A stretch of 18,505 bases of DNA from an uncultured Eubacterium sp. GTDB lineage: Bacteria; Bacillota; Clostridia; Oscillospirales; Acutalibacteraceae. Positions 7,861-17,400 of the stretch are shown one piece after another; positions within the stretch are counted from its first letter, which is position 1, and the number at the start of each line of letters is the position of its first letter. The notes under the pieces are model-generated. The model was not told the DNA's origin. It saw only the letters and a list, made by a program, of their open reading frames with translations, and did no database searches. The position numbers were made by a program, and so were the translations under genes. The stretch covers positions 1 through 18,505 of the forward strand of contig CABQCC010000023.1 of the NCBI GenBank assembly GCA_902462495.1, in the 5' to 3' direction.

Positions 7861-10800
7861 ATGGAAAGAAACTTTATTGACGGATATACCGAATGGCAGA
7901 GCAATCCTGAAATTGTGGGAGTAAACAGACTTCCGCAGCATTCAACTCTTATGCCATACGAAAATATCGAAGAAGCAAAAAAGGCGGACAGATACGATTC
8001 TTCAAGATGCAAACTTTTAAACGGCAAATGGAAATTTAAACTATACAAAAACTATGCCTACAAACCGTCTGACTTTGCAGACCCAAACTACGATTCGCAC
8101 AATTGGGATTCTGTAATCGTGCCGTGCTCGTGGCAAATGCAAGGCTATGACCAACCGCAATACTGCAATGTTCGTTACCCGTGGGAGGGCAGCGAGGACA
8201 TTTGTCCGCCAAATGCACCTGTTAAGCACAACCCTGTCGGCTGTTACATCAAAAGATTTCACATCAATCAAGCGGTGCTAAGCAGACGAGTTGTTCTCTG
8301 CTTTGAGGGTGTTGAATCGGCATTTTATCTCTATGTAAACGGAGAGAGAGTCGGATACAGCGAGTCAACATTCAACAGAGCCGAGTTTGACATCACCCGT
8401 CACCTTGTTGAGGGTTCGAATGTTATCGGCGTTGAAGTTTATCGTTGGTGCACGGGAAGCTGGCTTGAATGTCAGGATATGTGGCGTTTGGGCGGTATCT
8501 TCCGTGATGTCTACATCTACACTACCGAAAGAGAATATATCCGTGATTTTGAAATTCACGCAGAGCCTGATTCACAGCTTCACGACGGATATTTGACGGT
8601 TCAAATCAAAACAAACGGTGCATACGAGGGATTGAGTCTTGATATGACCGTGTTTGACGATGACGGCACAATGGTTGCACTCGACAGCCAATATGCAAGC
8701 GAGGAGCACATTACAGACCTCAAGGCGATTGTAACAAACATTAAACCTTGGAGCAGTGAATCCCCTCACCTTTACACCGTTGTTATCACACTCAAAAACA
8801 ACGGCACGCCGATTGAATACATATCTCACAAAATCGGTTTCAGAACCGTTGAAATCAGAGACGGAATTATCCGAATCAACGGCAGACGAATTGTGTTCAA
8901 GGGCACAAACAGACACGAGTTTGACTGTCACAAAGGCAGATACATCACAGAAGATGTTATGCGTCAAGACATCGAGCTTATGAAGAAAAATAACATCAAT
9001 GCGGTTCGTACTTCCCACTATCCGAACACACCGAGATGGTATGAACTTTGTGATGAATACGGACTATATGTAATTGACGAAAACAATATGGAAACCCACG
9101 GTACAGGCTGGTCAACCATTATCGGCTGTCCGCAACTCCCTGCGTCCCGTCCCGAATGGGAAAAGGCGTGTATGGAGCGAATCAAGGCTTTGTATCAGCG
9201 TGACAAGAACTATTCCTGTGTTGTTTGCTGGAGTCTTGGCAACGAATCACTCGGCGGTGAAACACCAAAGAAGATGTACAAGTGGCTCAAAGACACCGAC
9301 AAGTCAAGATTTGTTCACTTTGAATGTGACAGAGCACCGGACGAAAAAGAGCTTTCGGATGTTCAAAGCAAGATGTACGCAAAACCTTGGGAGTGTGAAG
9401 AATATGCACTCACGGGCAGAGACGGCAGACCGTATATCCTCTGCGAATACACACACGCAATGGGCAATTCCTGCGGTTCAACAGACGAATACACCACTCT
9501 TTGGGACAAATATCCTTGCTTGCAAGGCGGATTTGTTTGGGATTGGGTTGACCAAAGCATAATGACAACCGACGAAAACGGCAAGGAATATCTTGCATAC
9601 GGCGGTGATTTCGGCGAAAATCCACACGACGGACACTTCTGCGGAAATGGTCTTTTGTTTGGTGACAGAGCCGTTACTCCGAAGCTTGCGGAAATCAAAA
9701 AGCTATATCAAAATGTTGATTTCAAGCCTATTGACGCAGAGCGTGGAATAATTGAAATCAAAAACAAAAATATATTTACAAACCTCAACGAATACGAATT
9801 GCACTGGAGTCAATGCAGCGACAAGGGCATATTCAGCGAGGGCACAATCACGGTTGACATTGAGCCGTTCGACAAAAAGACAATCAATCTTGAACTTGCA
9901 AAGGCGTCATCAACCGAATATTATCTCAACCTTGAACTTCGCACAAAAGAGGACACCTCTTGGTGCAAAGCGGGTCACATTGTTGCAGAGGAGCAATTTG
10001 TTATAAATGAATTCGTCAACACATACGATGAATTGGAGGAGGATCTTCCTCTCCTTGTTGACGACACCTACGGTTCGCTCCGCATAATCAGCGACGACAT
10101 CAACATCCGCTTTGAAAGACGAGAGCGTAATCAGCTTTACTCAATCAAAGTCAACGGCGAAGAAATGCTCCAAGCGCCTATGCGACTCAATTTCTGGAGA
10201 GCACTCACCGACAACGACAGAGGTTCAAGAGCCGGAAGCAGACTCGGTTGCTGGAGAGATGCAGGCGACACACCGGGCATTTTCAACAACACAAAGTGGA
10301 GAATCGAGAATTATCAAATCCTCGACAACGGCAAAAAAGTTGTTGTTGTGGGCGGTGCGGAAGTTTGCACACAGCCTGTTTCAAGAGCCGTTGTGGTTTA
10401 CACAATCACATCAAAGGGTATGGAAATCAGCCTTGAATTCAAGCCAAACGAAACATTGCCTGAAATTCCCGAAGTCAGCCTTTTGTTTGAACTTCCAAAG
10501 GATTTTGAAAGCATCACATATCTTGGCGCAGGTCCTGACGAAAACTACATTGACAGATGTGCGTCTGCAAAAATCGGCTTGTACACCACGACAGTAAGCG
10601 ATATGTGGGTGAATTATCTCAAACCGCAAGAATGCGGAAACAGAACGGGTGTGAGATACGCAACCCTCATCGGCGACAAAAAGTCGTTCGGCATTGTTGC
10701 AGAGCCGGTTTGCGAATTGAACGCCTGCCACTATCTGCCAAAGGAAATTGAAAACACTTGGCACGAAAAAGATTTGCCTGAATACGACAAAACCGTTGTG

Positions 10801-10920
10801 AGAGTTATTGCAAGACAGCAGGGTGTCGGCGGATACGACAGCTGGGGCGCACATTGCAACGACAAATACAAAAACAAGACAGATAAAACATATCGCCTAA
10901 AATATCAACTTAGGTTTTAG
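7861..10920 (+). CDS. lacZ: Beta-galactosidase, glycoside hydrolase family 2, long LacZ type
   Basis: This 1019-residue enzyme is close in length to Escherichia coli LacZ (1023-1024) and should have the same five domains: the sugar-binding jelly roll, an immunoglobulin-like domain, the TIM barrel, a second immunoglobulin-like domain and the C-terminal beta domain. The active site is intact: HYPN (386-389), ENNMETHG with likely Mg2+ ligands E411 and H413, acid/base Glu462 in SLGNES, and nucleophile Glu529 in CEYTHAMGN. It hydrolyses terminal beta-galactosides such as lactose in the cytoplasm; there is no signal peptide. The ATG at 7861 follows GAGGGGGAAG. No lacI-type regulator or transporter is next to it, and no terminator or promoter separates it from the sugar transferase gene, so they are probably co-transcribed. 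I see no terminator after it. Confidence 0.95.
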   Translation: MERNFIDGYTEWQSNPEIVGVNRLPQHSTLMPYENIEEAKKADRYDSSRCKLLNGKWKFKLYKNYAYKPSDFADPNYDSHNWDSVIVPCSWQMQGYDQPQYCNVRYPWEGSEDICPPNAPVKHNPVGCYIKRFHINQAVLSRRVVLCFEGVESAFYLYVNGERVGYSESTFNRAEFDITRHLVEGSNVIGVEVYRWCTGSWLECQDMWRLGGIFRDVYIYTTEREYIRDFEIHAEPDSQLHDGYLTVQIKTNGAYEGLSLDMTVFDDDGTMVALDSQYASEEHITDLKAIVTNIKPWSSESPHLYTVVITLKNNGTPIEYISHKIGFRTVEIRDGIIRINGRRIVFKGTNRHEFDCHKGRYITEDVMRQDIELMKKNNINAVRTSHYPNTPRWYELCDEYGLYVIDENNMETHGTGWSTIIGCPQLPASRPEWEKACMERIKALYQRDKNYSCVVCWSLGNESLGGETPKKMYKWLKDTDKSRFVHFECDRAPDEKELSDVQSKMYAKPWECEEYALTGRDGRPYILCEYTHAMGNSCGSTDEYTTLWDKYPCLQGGFVWDWVDQSIMTTDENGKEYLAYGGDFGENPHDGHFCGNGLLFGDRAVTPKLAEIKKLYQNVDFKPIDAERGIIEIKNKNIFTNLNEYELHWSQCSDKGIFSEGTITVDIEPFDKKTINLELAKASSTEYYLNLELRTKEDTSWCKAGHIVAEEQFVINEFVNTYDELEEDLPLLVDDTYGSLRIISDDINIRFERRERNQLYSIKVNGEEMLQAPMRLNFWRALTDNDRGSRAGSRLGCWRDAGDTPGIFNNTKWRIENYQILDNGKKVVVVGGAEVCTQPVSRAVVVYTITSKGMEISLEFKPNETLPEIPEVSLLFELPKDFESITYLGAGPDENYIDRCASAKIGLYTTTVSDMWVNYLKPQECGNRTGVRYATLIGDKKSFGIVAEPVCELNACHYLPKEIENTWHEKDLPEYDKTVVRVIARQQGVGGYDSWGAHCNDKYKNKTDKTYRLKYQLRF

Positions 10921-10933
10921 AAATGTTACTAAA

Positions 10934-10950
10934 ATGTAATTTATACAAAT
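10934..10950. promoter_or_regulatory. Second copy of the ATGTAATTT(A/G)TACAAAT element
   Basis: This 17-bp word matches positions 3257-3273 with one difference and lies 5 bp upstream of the radical SAM -35. Its core ATTTATACAAAT is a near-palindrome. A weaker relative (ATTTGTATATAT) occurs at 7019-7030. A shared regulator is possible but unproven. Confidence 0.3.
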
Positions 10951-10955
10951 CTATC

Positions 10956-10987
10956 TTGACAAACAGTTTTATAAGTAATATTATAAT
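10956..10987 (+). promoter_or_regulatory. Sigma-A promoter of the radical SAM gene
   Basis: A perfect TTGACA (10956-10961) is followed after 17 bp by TATTAT (10979-10984), which overlaps a perfect TATAAT (10982-10987, 20-bp spacing). The better-spaced TATTAT is the likely -10. Transcription would begin near 10991-10994, inside the dyad listed next. Confidence 0.75.
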
Positions 10988-10990
10988 TAG

Positions 10991-11008
10991 CAATTAAAGG
11001 TTTAATTG
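10991..11008. promoter_or_regulatory. 8-bp dyad at the radical SAM transcription start
   Basis: CAATTAAA and TTTAATTG form perfect 8-bp arms around GG. The dyad covers the predicted start of transcription, so it could be an operator in DNA or a weak stem at the 5' end of the mRNA. Confidence 0.35.
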
Positions 11009-11026
11009 AATTTATCAGATGAAAGA

Positions 11027-11039
11027 GGGGCTGTGCCCC
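11027..11039 (+). other. GC-rich leader hairpin before the radical SAM gene
   Basis: GGGGC (11027-11031) pairs with GCCCC (11035-11039) around TGT. It ends 4 bp before the GAGAGAGG ribosome binding region of the ATG at 11057. It stands out in an AT-rich leader and may stabilise the mRNA or affect initiation. It has no T-run, so it is not a terminator, and it fits no riboswitch I know. Confidence 0.4.
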
Positions 11040-11056
11040 GTGAGAGAGGTAAAACC

Positions 11057-12481
11057 ATGTCACTTAAAGAGCAGGTAGTTGATTTTGCTATCAGAAATGC
11101 TATCAAGTATGCGAGAAAAGATTTTGACAGAAACGCACCGAAAATTTTGAATTTAATTGAAAAAGCAGATGTAAAGCGTGTTAATCGTTCAACATATGCA
11201 GGTCTCCACAAGGTTATGGACGACCCGAACAACAACTGGATGAAGTTTGTTAAGGACATCATTTGCAACACAGACGAGCATGTTCTCGAAAAGCTTGTTC
11301 CACCACTTATGAATGTTGCCGTAAACAGCTACACAAAGCGTATGGCAGCTATCGAAAAGTACGGATGCAATGTGCCTTGGGCAATCCTTATGGACCCAAC
11401 CGCAGCATGCAACCTCAAGTGCACAGGCTGTTGGGCTGCCGAATACGGCCATACAAGCAGTCTTTCATATGACGACCTTGCAAGAATCATCAGACAGGGC
11501 AAGGAGCTCGGCACATATATGTATCTCTACACAGGCGGTGAGCCTACCATGAGAAGAGCAGATTTGATGCGTCTTTGCCGTGAAAATCCTGATTGTGCAT
11601 TCCTCAGCTTTACAAACGGCACATTGATTGACGACAGCTTTGCTGACGAAATCAAAGAGGTTGGCAACTTCTACCCTGCATTCTCTATTGAGGGATACGA
11701 GGAAGAAAACGACTTCCGCCGTGGCAACGGCACATTCAAGAAGTGCACAGCCGCTATGAAGCGTCTTAAAGACAGAGGCGTACCGTTTGGTGCTTCTCTT
11801 TGCTACACAAGCAAGAACACTGATGTTTTGGCATCGGACGAATATATGGATTGGCTCATCGAGCAGGGCGTAAAGTTTGCTTGGTTCTTTACATATATGC
11901 CAACCGGCAACGGCGCTGTTACCGATCTTATGGTATCTCCTGAACAGCGTGCTCTTATGTACAAAAAGATGCACGAGTGGCGCAAGACAAAGTCTATCTT
12001 CGCCCTTGATTTCTGGAATGACGGCGAGTATGTTCAGGGCTGTATCGCAGGCGGCAGACACTATTTCCACATCAATTCAAACGGTGACTGCGAGCCATGT
12101 GCATTTGTTCACTATTCAAATGTAAACATCAAGGAATGCAGCGTATTGGAAGCACTCCAAAGCCCGCTCTTTATGGCTTACAAAAAAAATCAGCCGTTCT
12201 CAAACAATATGCTTCGTCCTTGCCCTGTACTTGACAATCCGGGTGCTATCAGCAAGATGGTTGCCGAAACAGGTGCATATTCAACAGAAATGCAACATCC
12301 CGAAAGTGCAAATGCTTTGTTTGACAAGACAATCGAAGCTGCAAAGGCTTGGAAAGTTAAGGCAGATGAATTGTTTGACAGAGATGAGTACATTGCAAAG
12401 CATGTTAAAGATGAAAATATGTACAACTACGAGAAAGATGACTCTGAAAGAGAATTTAGCGAATTTGAAAAAACTGAATAA
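11057..12481 (+). CDS. Radical SAM protein with SPASM-like C-terminal cysteines, function unknown
   Basis: The 474-residue protein has three parts. Residues 1-105 are mostly helical and charged and resemble nothing I recognise. The radical SAM core starts with CNLKCTGC (C118, C122, C125), the CX3CX2C ligand set of the [4Fe-4S] cluster that cleaves S-adenosylmethionine, followed by YTGGEP (158-163), the SAM-binding GGE motif. The C-terminal part has cysteines at about 329, 345, 348, 361 and 389 around CIAGGR, FHINSNGDCEPC and RPCPVLDNPG. This resembles SPASM/twitch domains that hold auxiliary clusters, as in PqqE/MoaA-like enzymes (COG0535 type). The substrate is unknown: no small precursor-peptide gene lies on either side. 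An in-frame TTG at 11006 would add 17 residues but would run through the leader hairpin, so I prefer the ATG at 11057 with GAGAGAGG upstream. The gene has its own promoter and looks monocistronic. Confidence 0.85.
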   Translation: MSLKEQVVDFAIRNAIKYARKDFDRNAPKILNLIEKADVKRVNRSTYAGLHKVMDDPNNNWMKFVKDIICNTDEHVLEKLVPPLMNVAVNSYTKRMAAIEKYGCNVPWAILMDPTAACNLKCTGCWAAEYGHTSSLSYDDLARIIRQGKELGTYMYLYTGGEPTMRRADLMRLCRENPDCAFLSFTNGTLIDDSFADEIKEVGNFYPAFSIEGYEEENDFRRGNGTFKKCTAAMKRLKDRGVPFGASLCYTSKNTDVLASDEYMDWLIEQGVKFAWFFTYMPTGNGAVTDLMVSPEQRALMYKKMHEWRKTKSIFALDFWNDGEYVQGCIAGGRHYFHINSNGDCEPCAFVHYSNVNIKECSVLEALQSPLFMAYKKNQPFSNNMLRPCPVLDNPGAISKMVAETGAYSTEMQHPESANALFDKTIEAAKAWKVKADELFDRDEYIAKHVKDENMYNYEKDDSEREFSEFEKTE

Positions 12482-12507
12482 TAACAGGTTTTTCGTATAA
12501 ACAAAAT

Positions 12508-12534
12508 AAGGGCATATCATACAGATATGCCCTT
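12508..12534 (+). terminator. Hairpin after the radical SAM gene, weak terminator
   Basis: An 11-bp perfect stem (12508-12518 with 12524-12534) closes a 5-base loop. Only three T follow the GC part before AAAGC, so termination may be partial; it could also protect the 3' end of the mRNA. It lies 26 bp past the stop codon and 27 bp before the next ATG. Confidence 0.5.
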
Positions 12535-12561
12535 TAAAGCAATTTTAACAAAGGAGCAGAA

Positions 12562-13830
12562 ATGAACACACCCTTATTAATCGTAATGATTGTATTAGTA
12601 ATGTTTTCGGCATTTTTTTCGTCAGCCGAAACAGCATTTTCTTCACTCAACAAGGTGAAGTTGAAAGCTATGGAACAGGGCGAAAAAAGCAAAAAAATCG
12701 AGCGAACATTGAAGTTGGCAGATGATTTTGACATTGTGCTTTCAACAATTTTGATTGGCAACAACATCGTAAACATTGCTTCAACCTCTATTGCAACCCT
12801 GTTTTTTACAGGACTTTTGGGCGACAACAGCGACCTCGGTGCAACCGTTAGCACTGTGGTTATGACCATCGTTGTGTTGATTTTCGGCGAAATCACACCA
12901 AAAACCATTGCAAAAGAAAAGGCAGAAACCTTTGCCGTTGCAGTTGCTCCGGCTGTCAAGTTTTTTGTGTTTCTGTTCTACCCTCTCAATATGCTGTTCA
13001 GAGGTTGGAAACTTTTGCTCAACAAGATGTTCCACCTTGAAAAAAACAGTTCCGTAACAGAAGAAGAACTGAAAACCTATGTTGACGAAGCTCAAACGGG
13101 CGGTGAAATCAGCGAAAACGAAAGCGAACTTATCCGCTCATCAATTGAATTTGACGACCTTTACGCAAGCGACATCCTCACTCCGAGAATTGATGTTGAA
13201 GCGGTTGACAAATATGCAAAATTATCCGACATTGAAAAGATATTCAAATCAAGCGGATACAGCAGATTGCCTGTTTATATCGGCGACATCGACAACATTG
13301 TGGGCATCATTCACCACCGTGATTTTGAGGACATCAGAAGCCGTGGATTGAAGTCATTACGCACAATCATCAAGACTGTTCCAACAGTCAGTCCCGATAC
13401 AAAAATCAGCAAACTTTTGAAGATTTTTCAAAAGAACAAAACACATCTTGCCGTTGTTATTGATGAATTCGGCGGCACAGAGGGCATTGTGACCCTTGAG
13501 GACATCATTGAAGAACTTGTCGGCGAAATTTGGGACGAGCACGACGAGGTTGAAGTTGACATTGAAAAAATTGACGACACAACCTGCATTGTTGACGGTA
13601 TGGCAAACCTTGATGATGTTTTTGAATACTTTGAAATCAACGACAAGGACACCAATGTGACCACGCTCAACGGCTGGGTTATGGAAAACACAGACAAAAT
13701 ACCTGAAATCGGCGACTGCTTTGACTACGGCAACCTGCATTTTGAGGTTATAGAAACCGACGGACGCAGAGCCGAAAAAGTCAAAGTCACAAAAATAATC
13801 ACAGAAAACGAAGAACAAAACGAGGAATAA
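12562..13830 (+). CDS. CNNM/CorC (HlyC)-family membrane protein with CBS domains
   Basis: This 422-residue protein has the standard hemolysin-C/CorC layout. An N-terminal DUF21 (CNNM) membrane domain (about 1-185) contains hydrophobic helices near 3-24, 55-85 and 92-150, an FSSAETAFSSLN motif at 19-30 and the conserved GEITPKT. A pair of CBS domains follows (about 206-330, with GTEGIVTLEDIIEELVGEI at the end). The C-terminal CorC_HlyC domain ends near residue 418. Relatives are linked to Mg2+ (and in some bacteria Co2+) efflux, and the CBS pair binds adenine nucleotides; the old name hemolysin is misleading. The AAAGGAG site lies five bases before the ATG. It overlaps nothing and precedes pth by 3 bp, so it probably begins the CorC-pth-mfd operon. 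I found no clear promoter in the 80 bp upstream. Confidence 0.92.
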   Translation: MNTPLLIVMIVLVMFSAFFSSAETAFSSLNKVKLKAMEQGEKSKKIERTLKLADDFDIVLSTILIGNNIVNIASTSIATLFFTGLLGDNSDLGATVSTVVMTIVVLIFGEITPKTIAKEKAETFAVAVAPAVKFFVFLFYPLNMLFRGWKLLLNKMFHLEKNSSVTEEELKTYVDEAQTGGEISENESELIRSSIEFDDLYASDILTPRIDVEAVDKYAKLSDIEKIFKSSGYSRLPVYIGDIDNIVGIIHHRDFEDIRSRGLKSLRTIIKTVPTVSPDTKISKLLKIFQKNKTHLAVVIDEFGGTEGIVTLEDIIEELVGEIWDEHDEVEVDIEKIDDTTCIVDGMANLDDVFEYFEINDKDTNVTTLNGWVMENTDKIPEIGDCFDYGNLHFEVIETDGRRAEKVKVTKIITENEEQNEE

Positions 13831-13833
13831 CAA

Positions 13834-14424
13834 ATGTTTTCATTCAGACGAGGAAAAATAGAATACATCATTGCGGGACTTGGAAATCCGGGTCCGAAAT
13901 ACGCAAATACAAGACACAATGCAGGTTTCAAGGCGGTTGACCAACTTGCAAAAGAAGAAGGATTTGAAATTAAGAAATCAAAATTTCAGGCTCTTATTGC
14001 AGACGAAATGGTTGACGGCAAGCGTTGCCTAATTATGAAACCGCAAACTATGATGAACCTCAGCGGTGAGGCAATTATGGAAGCTGCGGAATACTATAAT
14101 ATTCCAAACGAAAACATCATAGTAATATATGACGACATCAGCCTTGACATTGGCAAAACACGAATCAGAAGAAAAGGCAGCGCAGGCGGCCACAACGGAA
14201 TCAAAAGCATTATTTCCTGCCTCGGTTCTGAGGAATTTCCACGAATTAAAGTCGGAGTTGACAAAAAGCCAAATCCGTCATACGACCTTGCAAAATGGGT
14301 TTTGAGCGAATTTCCAAAGGACAAATCGGAGGAACTTCAATCCTCCCTTGAAAATGCAACAAAGGCAGTAAGGCTTATGGTCAACGGCAAAATCGATGAA
14401 GCCATGAACAAATACAACAGTTAA
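13834..14424 (+). CDS. pth: Peptidyl-tRNA hydrolase
   Basis: Pth frees tRNA from peptidyl-tRNA that has dropped off ribosomes. This 196-residue protein has all family landmarks: GLGNPG (15-20, with Asn18), NTRHNAGF with catalytic His28, the TMMNLSGEA segment, IYDD with Asp101 at the position of E. coli Asp93, and GSAGGHNGIKSI for substrate binding. It carries about eight more N-terminal residues (MFSFRRGK) than E. coli Pth; there is no later ATG, and GAGGA precedes this start. The gene begins 3 bp after the CorC-family gene and ends 16 bp before mfd. The pth-mfd neighbourhood is conserved in Firmicutes; in Bacillus subtilis the order is pth (spoVC)-fin-mfd. The fin gene is absent from the gap here. 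Confidence 0.97.
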   Translation: MFSFRRGKIEYIIAGLGNPGPKYANTRHNAGFKAVDQLAKEEGFEIKKSKFQALIADEMVDGKRCLIMKPQTMMNLSGEAIMEAAEYYNIPNENIIVIYDDISLDIGKTRIRRKGSAGGHNGIKSIISCLGSEEFPRIKVGVDKKPNPSYDLAKWVLSEFPKDKSEELQSSLENATKAVRLMVNGKIDEAMNKYNS

Positions 14425-14440
14425 AGGCACAAGGCGAAAT

Positions 14441-17400
14441 ATGAGCTGTTATTCAAAAATATTTGAAAAAGACAAAGAATACCAAAATTTAAAAGAAGCA
14501 GTTAACGCACACGAATTTCCTGTGGGCGCTGTTGGTCTGCCCGAAATTAACAAGGTGCACATCGTTCACTCCCTGTGTGACGACCTCGGCAAAAAGGCTT
14601 TTGTAATCACTCCCGATGAGGCAAGTGCAATCAAGGTTTACGAGGATTTGTCCACAATGACCGACGGAGTTTTGCTCTATCCGAGGAGAGAGTTTACATT
14701 CCTTGATGTTGAGGGTATAAGCCGTGAATTTGAGCACATCAGACTCGGCGTGCTGTCAAAAATCATCAAGGGAGAATACAACATTGTTGTTGCGTCCGTG
14801 CAAGCATCTTGCCAAATGACGATGCCTCCGCAGGCACTCATTGACCGCTCATTCACCATCAGCGAGGGCGAGGACATCGACATTGAAGAAACCGTCAACA
14901 AGCTTGTAAAAGCAGGCTACACACGATTCGACCAGGTTGACGGCACAAGCCAGTTCAGCGTCAGAGGCGGACTTATTGACATCTTCCCTCCCGGAGCTGA
15001 CGACCCGGTGAGAATTGAACTTTGGGGCGACACCGTTGATTCTATCGCAAAATTTGATATTTCAACCCAAAGACGAAATGATATTGTTGACAAGATTGAC
15101 ATCATTCCGGCAACGGAAGTTTTGTTTCCGTCAAAGGAAATTCAGGCAAAGAAGATTGACGAACTTGCAGGCTCGCTAAAGGGGAAAGCAATCAAAGCAA
15201 GAGAAAAACTCTATGCCGACAGCGACAAACTCAAGCAGGGCATAAATCTGCCGTGCAACGACAAATATCTTCCGCTTGCATACGACAGCAACGGTCTGTT
15301 TGATTATTTTGACGGTCTGCTGTTTGTGCTTGAAAGCGGAAAATGCAAGGAGAGATGCGAAAATCAGCAGAAGCTTATGCTTGAGGACATCAAGTGGCTT
15401 CTTGATGACGGCATAATCTGCAAGGGCATTGACAAGTTCAGCCTTGATTTCACCGACCTTTTGGGCGTTTACGAAAACTGCAAGGCGATTTATCTCGACT
15501 CATTCCCTCGTGGAAGCTTTGACACGCCGATAAGACACCTTGCATCATTCACCTGCCAAACATTCAATTCCTGGAGCGGAACATTAAGCCAGTTAAAAGA
15601 CGAACTGTTCCCTCTCATCAAAACAAAATACGCCGTTTGCATACTTGCCGGCACAGCAAAATCGGCAAAAACGCTTGCCTACGATTTGCAGGAAATGGGA
15701 TATCAAGCGATTTACTGCGACAAAAAGCCGAACGAATTTGCCCACGGTCTTGTAACCGTTATGTCGGGCACAACTTCGGCAGGATTTCAGCTTTCGACTT
15801 GCAAATTTGCACTCATCACCTACGGCAAAGTTAACCAAGCAAAGAAAAAGCACAAGCATTTCAGTTCAAAGGACGCCATTCATTCGCTTGATGAACTTGT
15901 TATCGGCGACTACATCGTTCACAACATCCACGGTATCGGTATTTTTCAGGGTATTGAAGCTCTCGAAATAAACAATGTCAGCAAGGATTATATCAAAATC
16001 AGTTACGCAAAGGGCGACAATCTTTATGTTCCCGTGACTCAACTTGACCTTGTTTCGAAATATATCGGACCTCGTGACGATTCAAGAGTAAAGATTAACC
16101 GCCTCGGTTCTGGTGACTGGAGCAAGACGAAATCCAAAGTTCGTGCAGGGCTTCAGGATATGGCGAAAGAACTTATTGCCCTGTATTCAAAGCGAATGCA
16201 CACAAAGGGTTTTGCCTTTTCAGAGGACACCGATATGCAACGGGATTTTGAACTCCGTTTTGCATACGAAGAAACAGACGACCAGCTCCGCTCGATTGAC
16301 GAAATCAAGGGCGATATGGAAAAAACCGCACCTATGGACAGACTGCTTTGCGGTGATGTAGGATTCGGCAAAACAGAAGTTGCTTTGCGTGCGGCATTCA
16401 AATGTATCGGTGACGGCAAGCAATGCGCAATCCTTGTGCCGACCACCGTTCTTGCAATGCAACACTTTCAAACAGCGCTGAAACGAATGGAAGCGTTCCC
16501 TGTGAGAATAGAAATGCTCAGCAGATTTGTATCGGCAACCAAGCAAAAAGAGGTGCTGAGTGACCTTGAAAAAGGCAAGGTTGACCTGTTAATCGGCACG
16601 CACAGAATTTTCGGCGGTGACATCAAATTCAAAGATTTGGGACTGCTGATTGTTGACGAAGAACAGCGTTTCGGCGTTGCTCAAAAGGAAAAAATCAAGG
16701 AAAAATTCCCACGAGTTGATGTTCTCACCCTCTCGGCAACTCCTATTCCACGAACACTCAATATGGCAATGAGCGGAATCCGTGATATGAGCCTGCTTGA
16801 AGAAGCACCGGGCGACAGAAAGCCCGTGCAAACTTATGTTATCGAATACGATTTCGGCATCATAATCGAAGCTATAGAAAAAGAGCTTGCAAGAGGCGGT
16901 CAGTGCTACTATTTGCACAACGACATTGAAACCATCGACCACATTGCAATGCAGATAAAAAAAGAACTCCCCGATGCAACGGTCGGAGTGGCTCACGGTC
17001 AAATGACCGAGGAGCAATTATCCGATGTTTGGCAAAAACTCCTCAATGCCAAAATTGACATTTTGGTGTGCACAACAATCATCGAAACAGGCATTGATGT
17101 GCCGAATGTAAACACATTGATAATCGAAAACGCAAACAGGCTCGGACTTGCGCAACTTCACCAAATCCGTGGCAGAGTCGGCAGAAGCAGCAGGCGTGCA
17201 TATGCCTACTTCACTTTTTCAAAGGGCAAAGAACTGACCGACATTGCACAAAAGCGACTTGAAGCAATCCGAGAATACACGGAATTCGGTTCAGGCTTCA
17301 AAATTGCTATGCGTGACCTTGAAATCAGAGGCGCAGGCTCATTGCTCGGCAACAAGCAACACGGTCATATGGAAAGCGTTGGTTACGATATGTACATCAA

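Noticed and set aside
10923..10997. A 24-codon reading frame just upstream of the radical SAM gene, considered as a precursor peptide
   Set aside because: It has no ribosome binding site, runs through the -35 and -10 of the radical SAM promoter, and lacks a leader-core layout.
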